The notes under the pieces were generated by a model. That model was not told where the DNA came from, searched no databases, and worked only from the letters and a program-made list of their open reading frames with translations. This document shows positions 44,772 to 54,186 of a DNA stretch of 64,000 nt, one piece after another. Position numbers and translations under genes: made by a program. The number at the start of each line of letters is the position of its first letter. The first letter of the stretch is position 1. Origin of the DNA: Endobugula sp965214375 (lineage in GTDB: Bacteria > Pseudomonadota > Gammaproteobacteria > Pseudomonadales > Cellvibrionaceae); the NCBI GenBank assembly GCA_965214375.1, contig OZ243947.1:2232001-2296000 (forward strand), read 5' to 3'.

Positions 44772-45959
44772 CTACTCTGTGTTGTTGGTTTTATGTAAGC
44801 TGGTTTTCAATATGAAATAACCCACAACCCCTGAAGCCAGTGACCCTAAAATAATGCCAAGGCGTTCATCGAAGAAAAGATCAACGCCCGTTTCTTCAAA
44901 GGCGAGTGAGCCAATGAATAGGCTCATGGTAAAGCCAATTCCACAAATCGCAGACGTGCCATAGAGACTGAGCCAATTCATACCTTGAGGCAATTGTGCA
45001 AGTTTTAATTTAATGGTGAGCCAGCATAATCCAACAATACCAATTTGTTTCCCGAAGAATAATCCCAGTGCGATACCCGCAGGAACGCCGTGCATGACCT
45101 GTTCAGGACCGACATTACTCAGGTTAAGTCCGGCGTTAGCAAAGGCGAAGACAGGCAATACAAAAAAAGCAACCAGATTATGCAAGCTGTGTTCGAGATC
45201 TTTGACGGGTGAAATATCTGGATTGTTGTTGTCGCGCATGGGAATAAACATCGCTAATACCACACCTGCTAATGTGGCATGAACACCAGACTTTAAGGTG
45301 GCGGCCCACATAATAATGCCAATAATAATATACGGTGATTTGCTGACAACTTGGTGACGGTTTAAAAAGGACAAAATAATAATACATACCGCACTGATGA
45401 TTAGTGCGGTAACAGAAATTTTTGATGTATAGAAAAGCGCGATAATAACAATTGCCCCAACATCATCGAAAATAGCCAGTGATGTTAAAAATACCTTGAT
45501 CGTGACCGGTACTCTGGAGCCTAATAAGGTTAACACTCCCAAGGCAAAAGCAATATCCGTGGCAGCAGGAATGGCCCAGCCTTTAACGGCAACGTCATCA
45601 TTGATATTTAATGCCAGATAAATTAAGGCGGGGAAGAGCATGCCGCCAATAGCCCCCACGGCAGGTAGAATGATATTGCGCTTATCTGAAAGTTCACCTT
45701 CGATTAATTCACGTTTAAGCTCCAAGCCGACAAGGAAAAAGAAAATAGCCATCAGTCCGTCGTTAATCCACAGCAGCAAAGGTTTGTCAATGCCTAACGA
45801 GCCCGCCCGAATTTCAACGGGAGTATCCAGTAATAGTTCGTAATAACTAACAAGTGCAGTATTCGCACAAATCATGGCGAGCACTGCAGCAGCAAACAAC
45901 AAAATACCGCCTGCAGCTTCCATGTTGAAAAACTTGTAAAGTGGAGAGTTCGTATTCAT
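44772..45959 (-). CDS. nhaA: Na+/H+ antiporter NhaA
   Basis: An inner-membrane sodium/proton exchanger for salt and alkaline tolerance. It starts FFNMEAAGGILLFAAAVLAM and has the ion-binding aspartates in LAIFDDVGAIVIIALFY, plus the family end GFTMSLFIGSLAFE. 395 aa with about 12 membrane segments. The eda-like gene ends 28 bases upstream on the same strand. The presence of NhaA fits a marine lifestyle. Confidence 0.95.
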   Translation of the reverse strand: MNTNSPLYKFFNMEAAGGILLFAAAVLAMICANTALVSYYELLLDTPVEIRAGSLGIDKPLLLWINDGLMAIFFFLVGLELKRELIEGELSDKRNIILPAVGAIGGMLFPALIYLALNINDDVAVKGWAIPAATDIAFALGVLTLLGSRVPVTIKVFLTSLAIFDDVGAIVIIALFYTSKISVTALIISAVCIIILSFLNRHQVVSKSPYIIIGIIMWAATLKSGVHATLAGVVLAMFIPMRDNNNPDISPVKDLEHSLHNLVAFFVLPVFAFANAGLNLSNVGPEQVMHGVPAGIALGLFFGKQIGIVGLCWLTIKLKLAQLPQGMNWLSLYGTSAICGIGFTMSLFIGSLAFEETGVDLFFDERLGIILGSLASGVVGYFILKTSLHKTNNTE

Positions 45960-45987
45960 AAGTGGGATCTCAATGCCTCAATAGTAT

Positions 45988-46630
45988 TTATAAGGTGGTG
46001 AGCGATGTAAACGCTTGGGCTTGTTCGCTAATAGCTTGCCAGTTTTTTTGAGAAATATTTTTTTCAGTGGCAATGGCTGAGCTAGGGATGCAAAACACGT
46101 TTTTCATCGCTAAAAAATCACTCACGTTATTATAGTTGATTCCGCCAGTTGCGCAAAAATAAAATTCCGGGAACGGTGCAGAGATAGATTTGAGCATGGC
46201 TGCGCCACCACTGACCGCCGCCGGAAAAAATTTACAGTAACGCAAACCGTGTTGCATGCCGAGTAAGATATATGACGGTGACATAACACCGGGAAGGATA
46301 TCAATGTTTTTCTCTTGACAGTAAAATAACTGCTGTTCATTGATGCCCGGCAAAATAATAAAATCGATGCCCTTGCCTTCTAGTTGTTCGATCTGGTCAA
46401 TCGTGGTAAGCGACCCGGCGCATATTTTGATATTGGGGAATGTCGCTTTGGCAATAGCAATCGCATCTATCGCCAACGAATTACGTAAAGTGATTTCTAT
46501 CGCTTCAATGCCACCCTGCTGTAGTGCATCAATAATCGGTAAAATTTCCTCGGCTTGATGCCGGGATGCATCCAAATTAATGATAGGTAATATAGTGTGT
46601 TGTTGTTGAATAAAATTCTTTGTGATTCAT
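45988..46630 (-). CDS. eda: KDPG/KHG aldolase (Eda) with a shifted 5' end
   Basis: Cleaves 2-keto-3-deoxy-6-phosphogluconate to pyruvate and glyceraldehyde-3-phosphate. The catalytic glutamate is in GIEAIEITLRN and the Schiff-base lysine in YCKFFPAAVSGG. The open frame has only a TTG at 46575, yet conserved sequence (TILPIINLDASRH) lies upstream of it. The ATG at 46630 is one frame off; removing one T from the T4 tract (plus A-run 46612-46615) gives MNHKEFIQQQHTILPII, a good family N-terminus. So the gene may be inactive, or start weakly at TTG. Confidence 0.75.
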
Positions 46631-46775
46631 AAGATTGCGAGACAAGTATTCTACTTATGAATTTGTTTGCTTTCAAAGCTTATTTATATTCGGTTTCAAT
46701 CTTAAAATCATGAAACCTTTTTCACGTTTTTGGGGTATCAGTGAATGACATTATTATTCTGGGGAGGAAATAACA

Positions 46776-47309
46776 ATGAAAAGATTGTATTACCTGACAA
46801 AAATTGCAGATGCCGCCGAATTTGCTTCCGACTGTTTACATGAAAATGGCGTGACTGATTGGAACTTTCATGTGTTGGGAAAAGATAAAGCGAATGTCTT
46901 CAAGCATCATCTTCATGGTACAACACCTCTTCACGAGCTGGATATTATTCGTTCCGGTGAGCGTGGTGTATTGCTGTGCTTTTTAGTGGGCGTGTTAATG
47001 GCAGGGTTTTTCGCCTTGTTTGTCTCAGGCGGCCAGATAATGAATGTCGCGATCCAGTCGTTGCTTATTATTGTGCTGTTCTCTCTTTTTGGTACTTGGG
47101 TTGGCGGCTTGGTGGGAGTTTCAACAGAAAACTACAAAATTCGGCGTTTTCATGATGATATCGAATCAGGGTCATTGTTGCTAATGATCGATGTTTCGCC
47201 AACACAAAAAGCGCAGGTGCTTGACCTGCTAGAGCGTATCCCGCAGATACGCCCAGCGGGTGAAGATACCACCACCATTAATCCCTTTGCCCAGCCGGCA
47301 GCGGGTTAA
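46776..47309 (+). CDS. DUF1269-like membrane protein
   Basis: A 177-residue protein starting MKRLYYLTKIADAAEFASDC, followed by a ferredoxin-like soluble part and two membrane segments (GVLLCFLVGVLMAGFFALFV; SLLIIVLFSLFGTWVGGLVG). This layout fits the DUF1269/YrrS-like group often annotated only as a membrane protein. GGGAGGAAATAACA precedes the ATG and is an unusually good ribosome site. Function unknown. Confidence 0.7.
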   Translation: MKRLYYLTKIADAAEFASDCLHENGVTDWNFHVLGKDKANVFKHHLHGTTPLHELDIIRSGERGVLLCFLVGVLMAGFFALFVSGGQIMNVAIQSLLIIVLFSLFGTWVGGLVGVSTENYKIRRFHDDIESGSLLLMIDVSPTQKAQVLDLLERIPQIRPAGEDTTTINPFAQPAAG

Positions 47310-47365
47310 TCGTCTAGTAAGGGTTGTCTTGGGAGTGTTTTGCGCTCCCTTTCTGCGCCCTGCTT

Positions 47366-47394
47366 TTTACACCCCCCAACCATTACGGTATAGT
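47366..47394 (+). promoter_or_regulatory. Sigma-70 promoter of rnr-radA
   Basis: TTTACA (47366-47371) and TATAGT (47389-47394) are separated by exactly 17 bases. Transcription would start about 26 bases before the rnr ATG at 47427. Confidence 0.65.
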
Positions 47395-47426
47395 CTGCTT
47401 TACCACAATATAGTGCAGTATTGCAG

Positions 47427-49868
47427 ATGGCGAAAAAACTAAAAGACCCCCGTGCCCGGCAGGAAGCTGAAAAATACGATAATCCCATTCCCAGCCGTGA
47501 ATATATTCTCAGTGTTCTCGATAGTGCCGTTGGCCCTTTGGAACGCGATCAGATCGCTTTTGAGTTGGAGATTGATAACCCCGAACAAGAAGAAGCATTG
47601 CGTCGTCGTCTGAATGCCATGGAGCGTGATGGACAGATTTATCGCAATCGTAAACGCGCCTATGCCCGTGTCGATAAGCTCGATCTGATTCGTGGTCGAG
47701 TGCAGGGGCATCGCGATGGTTATGGCTTCTTGATCCCCGCAGAAGGTGGTGATGAGATTTATCTGGCTTATCGCCAAATGCGTAAAGTGTTTGATGGTGA
47801 TGAAGTTTTAGTGCGTTTAGCGACATCCAGTTTTCGTGGTAAGCGCGAAGGTAATATCGTTGAGGTGATTGCCCGTAATACACGTCAGGTTGTAGGACGT
47901 TTTTACAATGAGAGTGGTGTTGGTTGTGTGCGACCGGATAATCTGCGCATGACACATGATGTATTAATCCCGATGGAAGACGTGGGTCTGGCGGCGGATG
48001 ATCAATTTGTCATGGTAGAAATTACCCAATATCCTTCGCGCCAAACACCCGCCTTGGGGCGCATTGTTGAAGTGCTGGGTGACCACATGGCGCCCGGTAT
48101 GGAAATTGATGTGGCGATTCGTGCACACGACCTGCCACATGTGTGGCCTCAGGCAGTAAAAGAGGAAGCTGCCATCCTGCCTGCTGACGTTGACCCAGTC
48201 GATAAAAAGCATCGTGTGGATTTGCGTAATCTGCATTTTGTCACTATTGATGGCGAAGATGCGCGTGACTTTGATGATGCGGTTTACTGTGAGCCACGTA
48301 AAAGTGGTGGTTGGCGTTTATATGTGGCTATTGCCGATGTGTCTCATTATGTCACGGTTGCCAGTGCTCTGGACAAAGAAGCCGAACATCGTAGTACGTC
48401 AGTGTATTTTCCAGATTTTGTGTTGCCCATGCTGCCGGAAGCATTATCCAATGGTTTGTGCTCTTTAAATCCTCGTGTTGATCGTTTGGCTATGGTGTGT
48501 GAAATGACGATCAGTGCCTCTGGTCGTATTAGTGGGTATCAGTTCTATGAGGGGTTGATTTATTCGCATGCACGCTTGACCTACACCAAAGTCGGCAAAA
48601 TGATTGCCTCCGAGCTGAGTGATGAAGGTCGTGCTTTAAGAGATAAATATGCGCAGGTTGTCAGTGATATCGATCACTTATACCAACTCTATAAGGTGTT
48701 GCGGGGGTTGCGTGAACAGCGCGGATCCATTGACTTTGATACGACTGAAACACGTATACTATTCGATGAGCAACGTAAAATTTCTCGTATTGTACCGGTG
48801 GTGCGCAATGATGCTCACAAGGTCATTGAAGAATGTATGTTGTGTGCCAATGTCTGTGCGGCGCGTTTTTTGGAAAAGCATGCGCTTGATGGCCTGTATC
48901 GTGTGCATCAGGGTCCTAAGGAGCAGAAGCTGGAAAATTTACGGGCATTTTTAGGTGAGCTGGGATTGACCTTGTCGGGAAATGCACAGCCAGCTCCCGG
49001 AGACTATCAACGATTAGTCGATACTATTGCGTCACGTCCCGATGCTAAGGTCATTCAGACCGTGATGTTGCGTAGTCTGAGCCAAGCGATGTATCAACCC
49101 GATAATGAAGGACATTTTGGGTTGGCTTATCCGGCCTATACACATTTTACCTCTCCCATTCGTCGTTATCCCGACCTGCTTACGCACCGCGCTATCCGGC
49201 ATATTATTCGCAGTCGCAAAGAATCCAAACAGGTGCAGCGGGTTAAAGGCGCCAAAGTGATGGCTAAAAAAGCCATCTACCCCTATGACATACAAGATAT
49301 GCTGCGCCTTGGCGAGCATACCTCACTGTGCGAGCGTCGTGCCGATGATGCCACGCGCGATGTGGTTGACTGGTTAAAATGTGAATATTTGCAAAACCAT
49401 TTGGGAGATACTTTCCCGGGGGTGATTACCGCAGTCACTAACTTTGGCGTCTTTGTTGAGCTTTTAGATGTCTATGTCGAGGGCCTTGTTCATATCACAG
49501 CCTTGCCTTCAGATGATTATCATTATGAGGAAGCGCATCACCGCTTGGTTGGAGAGCGTACTCATCGAAAATTTTGTTTGGGTGATGAGTTGCTGGTACA
49601 AGTTGCTGCAGTCAATCTCGATGAGCGCAAAGTCGACTTTGATTTGATTGATGAGCAAGGCGGCACAAAGCCACCCGCAAAAGAAAGTGTACGTGATAAG
49701 TTGCGTCGAGGTGATTTTGCTGGCTTGGGTGTTACTAAAAAAACAAAAAAAGTCAATCTTAAAGCGACAACTAAAGTAAAAGCCAAGAAAGTCAGTACGA
49801 AAAAAAGCCCCGCTAAAAAATCAGAAAGTGCGAAAAAAACGGTTAGAAAGAGAAAGGTTAAACGGTAA
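47427..49868 (+). CDS. rnr: Ribonuclease R
   Basis: A processive 3'-5' exoribonuclease able to digest structured RNA. An N-terminal helix-turn-helix (YDNPIPSREYILSVLDSA), two cold-shock domains, the RNB catalytic block (DGEDARDFDDAVYCE) and a C-terminal S1 domain (LGDTFPGVITAVTNFGVFVEL) are in normal order. A Lys-rich tail of about 60 residues follows. The ATG at 47427 (813 aa) is preferred over a TTG two codons upstream. Its stop overlaps the radA start (TAATG). Confidence 0.96.
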   Translation: MAKKLKDPRARQEAEKYDNPIPSREYILSVLDSAVGPLERDQIAFELEIDNPEQEEALRRRLNAMERDGQIYRNRKRAYARVDKLDLIRGRVQGHRDGYGFLIPAEGGDEIYLAYRQMRKVFDGDEVLVRLATSSFRGKREGNIVEVIARNTRQVVGRFYNESGVGCVRPDNLRMTHDVLIPMEDVGLAADDQFVMVEITQYPSRQTPALGRIVEVLGDHMAPGMEIDVAIRAHDLPHVWPQAVKEEAAILPADVDPVDKKHRVDLRNLHFVTIDGEDARDFDDAVYCEPRKSGGWRLYVAIADVSHYVTVASALDKEAEHRSTSVYFPDFVLPMLPEALSNGLCSLNPRVDRLAMVCEMTISASGRISGYQFYEGLIYSHARLTYTKVGKMIASELSDEGRALRDKYAQVVSDIDHLYQLYKVLRGLREQRGSIDFDTTETRILFDEQRKISRIVPVVRNDAHKVIEECMLCANVCAARFLEKHALDGLYRVHQGPKEQKLENLRAFLGELGLTLSGNAQPAPGDYQRLVDTIASRPDAKVIQTVMLRSLSQAMYQPDNEGHFGLAYPAYTHFTSPIRRYPDLLTHRAIRHIIRSRKESKQVQRVKGAKVMAKKAIYPYDIQDMLRLGEHTSLCERRADDATRDVVDWLKCEYLQNHLGDTFPGVITAVTNFGVFVELLDVYVEGLVHITALPSDDYHYEEAHHRLVGERTHRKFCLGDELLVQVAAVNLDERKVDFDLIDEQGGTKPPAKESVRDKLRRGDFAGLGVTKKTKKVNLKATTKVKAKKVSTKKSPAKKSESAKKTVRKRKVKR

Positions 49869-51241
49869 TGTCAAAAGTAAAAACGGCTTACGTTTGTAGC
49901 GAGTGTGGAGAAGACTTCACCAAATGGCAAGGTCAGTGTGTGACGTGTGGGGCATGGAACAGTTTGCGTGAGGTGCGTTTAGGGTCGACAAAAACCAATG
50001 TCACCCGTTTGTCGGGTTCACGGCAAGGCTATGCGGGTGCCACAGAAAATAAAGTGCAATCACTGGCCGATATTGATTTAGCGGATACTCCACGTATTGC
50101 GACAGGTTCCGATGAGTTTGATCGTGTACTGGGCGGTGGTTTAGTCCCGGGCTCTGTTGTTTTGATGGGAGGGCATCCCGGTGCGGGTAAGTCTACCTTA
50201 TTGTTACAGGTGTTATGTCATCTAGCAGAACAACAAACCACCTTATATGTGACGGGTGAAGAATCATTGCAACAGGTAGCACTGCGTGCCCAGCGTTTGG
50301 GTTTGCAGACCCAAAAACTCAATTTGTTATCGGAAACCGATGTGGAGCAATTATGCCTGACAGCAGCTGAGGTCAAGCCCAAAATTATGGTGGTAGATTC
50401 CATTCAGGTGATGCATATGAGTGAGGTCCAATCAGCCCCGGGTAGTGTGTCACAAGTGCGTGAGAGTGCGGCATGGCTAACCCGTTATGCCAAGCAGTCC
50501 GGAACCATTTTGATATTGGTGGGGCATGTGACCAAAGACGGTAGTTTGGCGGGTCCTAAAGTATTGGAGCATATGATTGATTGTTCCATTTTAATTGAAG
50601 GTGACAATGACTCTCGTTACCGTACCTTGCGCGGTAATAAAAATCGTTTTGGTGCCGTGAATGAGTTAGGTATTTTTGCGATGACCGAACAGGGTCTAAA
50701 GGAAGTGACTAACCCGTCGGCGATTTTTTTGCAGCGTGCTGAAGAAGTCGCACCAGGCTCGGTGGTCATGGTGGTGTGGGAAGGGACGCGCCCGTTATTG
50801 GTAGAAATACAGGCGCTAGTTGATGATAGTCATGGCGGTAACCCGCGGCGTGTTGCGGTCGGTTTGGATCAAAACCGTTTAAACATGTTGCTCGCCGTAT
50901 TACATCGTCATGGAGGGTTAATGGTGGGCGACCAGGATGTCTTCGTGAATGTGGTTGGTGGTGTGAAGATCATGGAACCCAGTGCGGATCTGGCTTTGCT
51001 GCTGGCCATTGTGTCCAGCTTTCGTGACAGAGTGTTATCACCACAACTGATGGTCTTTGGTGAGGTCGGCTTATCGGGTGAAATTCGTCCGGTACCCGGT
51101 GGTCAGGAACGCCTACGTGAGGCAGCCAAACATGGCTTTAAAAAAGCCATTGTGCCACAGGCCAATGTTCCCAGACAGCCGATTGACGGTTTGGAAGTGA
51201 TTGCCGTAAAAAATCTTGCGCAGGCACTGGAAGCAATATGA
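49868..51241 (+). CDS. radA: DNA repair protein RadA
   Basis: A RecA-like DnaB-type helicase that drives branch migration in recombination. The N-terminal zinc finger is CSECGEDF ... CVTCGAW, Walker A is GHPGAGKST, the family motif is KNRFG, and a Lon-protease-like domain follows. Length (457 aa) is normal. Overlaps rnr by one base, and the gspA-like gene begins 10 bases after its stop. Confidence 0.96.
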   Translation: MSKVKTAYVCSECGEDFTKWQGQCVTCGAWNSLREVRLGSTKTNVTRLSGSRQGYAGATENKVQSLADIDLADTPRIATGSDEFDRVLGGGLVPGSVVLMGGHPGAGKSTLLLQVLCHLAEQQTTLYVTGEESLQQVALRAQRLGLQTQKLNLLSETDVEQLCLTAAEVKPKIMVVDSIQVMHMSEVQSAPGSVSQVRESAAWLTRYAKQSGTILILVGHVTKDGSLAGPKVLEHMIDCSILIEGDNDSRYRTLRGNKNRFGAVNELGIFAMTEQGLKEVTNPSAIFLQRAEEVAPGSVVMVVWEGTRPLLVEIQALVDDSHGGNPRRVAVGLDQNRLNMLLAVLHRHGGLMVGDQDVFVNVVGGVKIMEPSADLALLLAIVSSFRDRVLSPQLMVFGEVGLSGEIRPVPGGQERLREAAKHGFKKAIVPQANVPRQPIDGLEVIAVKNLAQALEAI

Positions 51242-51251
51242 TAATAACGTT

Positions 51252-52929
51252 ATGTACTATTCTTACTTCGGGCTTAAAGAAGCGCCATTTTCGATAGCGC
51301 CCAACCCAGACTATCTTCTGATGACAGAAAGGCATCAGGAGTCCTTGGCGCACCTCTATCACGCTATTGAAAGTGATGCCGGTTTTGTCTTGTTGACGGG
51401 TGAAATCGGTACTGGCAAGACAACGGTTTGCCGCCGTTTTTTTAAATCAGCTGCCGCATAATACGCAAATTGCGTTTATTTTAAATCCCTGTCTGGATGA
51501 TATTGAGCTGTTGCAGGCGATCTGTCGCGAACTGGAAATTCCTTTTTCTGACGATGCCTCCTTACGTATTTTAATTGATAGTATTTACCAGCGTTTATTG
51601 CAAAATCACCAGCAGGGTATCAATACCGTGTTATTGATTGATGAAGCCCAGCAGATGTATCAAAAAACACTGGAGCTGATTCGTCTACTGACCAATTTAG
51701 AAACCGATACTCAAAAACTGCTAAAAATTATTTTAGTGGGACAGCCAGAGTTGAATGACCTGTTGGCTCGTGCCGAGTTGTTACAATTGTCTCAGCGTAT
51801 TACGGCCCGCTATCACATCAAGCCGCTATCGGTTGATGAACTACGTTATTACGTCCAGAACCGTTTGACGATGGCAGGTTATCAACAGAAGCATAAGCTA
51901 TTTTCCACCGCAAGAATAAAGCAGCTATTTTCTTTGACTCAAGGAATTCCTCGCGTTGTCAATGTGATTTGTGATCGTGCTTTATTGGGCGCTTATTCAG
52001 GCGGAGCCAGTGCAATCAGCCAGCGTATTTTGAATAAAGCGTATGAAGAAGTTAATGGCCACGATAACAATAAGTCATCGACTACCAATCGATTTTACCT
52101 CTGGTTTTTTGTGGTAGCGTGTGTGATTTTTTCGCTGGCGGCAGCGAATCACTATGCCAATATTAACTGGTGGCAATCAGTCAATACGCTTATGTCTCCG
52201 AAACCGACGGTGTTGGTGGTTCCGGACGTGGTGCTTGATTCTCACATACAAAAGGACGTTATCGAAAAGGCCCCGCAATTAGTACAGGAAGTGGTTGACG
52301 ATACACCGCTGACATTGCCGGACTTTTTGATGTCTTCTGAAGAAAAAGCATGGAAGTTGTTCTTTGAAGACTTAATGACAAAGCAAAAAAATATTAATCA
52401 TTGTCGTGATCTTGCCAATGTTGATTGGCGCTGTGATACAGAAAGTGTGACGGGTTGGTTGGGTTTTAAACAGATTAACCGCCCGTCTATAATGCGCTTG
52501 ATTAAGGACGGCGCGTTTTATTTTCTACCACTGGTCGCGGTAAAAGACATTTATGGAACCGTGTTGTCTCGGGATCAAGAAACGAATGCGTTGATCCGTC
52601 ATCAAATACCCTTGGTCGAGTTAGGTGAATATTGGACGGGTGAGTTTATCTATGTGTGGCAGGTGCCCGTAGGTTTTGAGCGTTTTATTTATAAAGACTC
52701 TGCCCAAGACCAAGTGGATTGGCTGTCAGGTTTATTTGCTCAATTGGATGATCAGAGCCGTTTGTTATCAGAGGGGCGGTATAATTCACGCTTGCAAAAG
52801 CGAGTAGAAATTTTTCAGCGTCAACAAGGCTTGAAAGAAGATGGCAAGGCCGGTATACAAACCTTGCTAAAATTGCACGAGATGGTTGGTATTGCCATCA
52901 CGCTTGAAACCGATGTGTGGGTAAAGCGT
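51252..52929 (+). pseudogene. gspA: GspA/ExeA-type ATPase, frameshifted at a T7 tract
   Basis: The inner-membrane ATPase that with GspB helps assemble the type II secretin across peptidoglycan. The N-terminus is MYYSYFGLKEAPFSIAPNPDYL, with Walker A GEIGTGKTT. The frame then breaks at T7 (51437-51443): with six T it reads CRRFLNQLPHNTQIAFILNP and goes on with Walker B TVLLIDEAQQM, a membrane segment near 52100 and a peptidoglycan-binding domain (RVEIFQRQQGLKEDGKAG). The coding frame runs directly into gspB without a stop, so the two might make one fused protein. Confidence 0.78.
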
Positions 52930-53689
52930 ATGTCTTATATTCTTGAATCGTTAAAAAAATCGGATAAAAAACGTCGAGATGCGAGTGGTACTGATAACCC
53001 ACAACCGCTTTTTGAATTTGTACCAGATGTCGTGGTACAAAAGAAAAGTCAAATACCGGTGCCACTGTTAGTATTGGTAGGGGCAGTATTATTCGTGTTG
53101 GCAGCCGTATGGTTTGTTTTCAATCTTCCCGAGAAAAAACTGGAAGCGCCGTTGCTTCCGGCGCAAACAGTGCCCCCGATAAAAGTAGAAAACCTGCGGT
53201 TGTGTTGGAAAAAAACTTGTTGTATTAGAAGAGATTTTTGCTGCAACAAGCATAACTAAAGACACTGCTGCCAATGAGAGTGCCACCAATGAGGGCAATG
53301 CAAGCACAACCACAATCGACCCTAAAGTATTAGCATTGTATTTACAACAAGACAATCAAGCAGTGGTTGTTCAACAGAAGCCGGTTGCACAAGAACAGCG
53401 TCAACAACAACTCAACACGGTTGCAACTTCAGCAGATGAAGGTATTCCTTCCATCTACGATTTGTCTGTCAGTTTGCAAAAAGCCATTCCTGCTACCCAG
53501 TATGGAGCACATGTTTATGCCACCGATAATCGTAGTGGTTTTGTCATTTTGAACGGCAGCAAATACAAGGCGCAGAGTAAAATGCGCAATGGTGTGTTTA
53601 TTGAAACGGTGGGTGAAGGTGCGGTTGTTCTGAGTTATCAGGGGGTCGTTTTTTCTTTGCTCGCGATGAAAAGCTGGAAGGCACCGTAA
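52930..53689 (+). pseudogene. gspB: GspB-type protein, frameshifted in its linker
   Basis: The N-terminal GspB signature MSYILESLKKSDKKRRD starts at the ATG 52930, followed by a membrane segment (VPLLVLVGAVLFVLAAVWFV) and a low-complexity linker. The frame ends at 53259, while the conserved periplasmic domain (IPSIYDLSVSLQKAIPATQYG; FIETVGEGAVVLSYQG) lies in another frame up to 53689. Removing one A from the A7 tract 53209-53215 restores the join. Adding one A both there and to A4 at 53189-53192 gives a more natural linker (VEKPAVVLEKKLVVLEE). A GGCACC/GGTGCC hairpin (53678-53707) follows the stop. Confidence 0.72.
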
Positions 53690-53706
53690 GTTTCAGTGTG
53701 GTGCCT

Positions 53707-54081
53707 TTATTGATGGTACCTGAATAGGGCAATCAGCTCGCGCTCACAGGTAGACTCACTGCCCATATTTAAGGTTAATAATCGGCGTAAGTGGCCAACG
53801 CTATCTGTATCAATATCTTCAAAACAAAAGCCGTATAAGTTAGCGTTATGATGAACCAGCTTTAATTCAGCGGTAATCGTTAGGTTACTTTCAAAGTTGA
53901 TTTCACCAATAATACTACTGGTCTCTTCAGAGAATTCTTTACAATTGATTAGTACGCCGTTAAATGAAATGTCGACCACGGTGCCTTGCCAGGATTGCCC
54001 ATTACTGGTTAGCGTTACCCCGTTAACAAAAGGGACGCGGGTAAAGCGACGTTGTTCTTGATCAGCCAGATTGGTATTCAT
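53707..54081 (-). CDS. PilZ-domain protein
   Basis: A small probable c-di-GMP receptor. RRFTRVPF carries the RxxxR motif and VVDISFNGVLI the (D/N)xSxxG motif, both at normal spacing, so ligand binding is likely. I chose the ATG at 54081 (124 aa) with AAGGG 7 bases upstream; an ATG 24 bases earlier lacks a ribosome site. Convergent with gspB, 17 bases apart. Confidence 0.85.
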   Translation of the reverse strand: MNTNLADQEQRRFTRVPFVNGVTLTSNGQSWQGTVVDISFNGVLINCKEFSEETSSIIGEINFESNLTITAELKLVHHNANLYGFCFEDIDTDSVGHLRRLLTLNMGSESTCERELIALFRYHQ

Positions 54082-54186
54082 AGTGAGCCCTTGAAGCGGA
54101 AACATATCTCGACATAAACGATCCTTGTTCTGAGTATAGACTATTCCGCCCCAAGCGCCACGTTGAGTGCCATTTATTGGTGGTGA

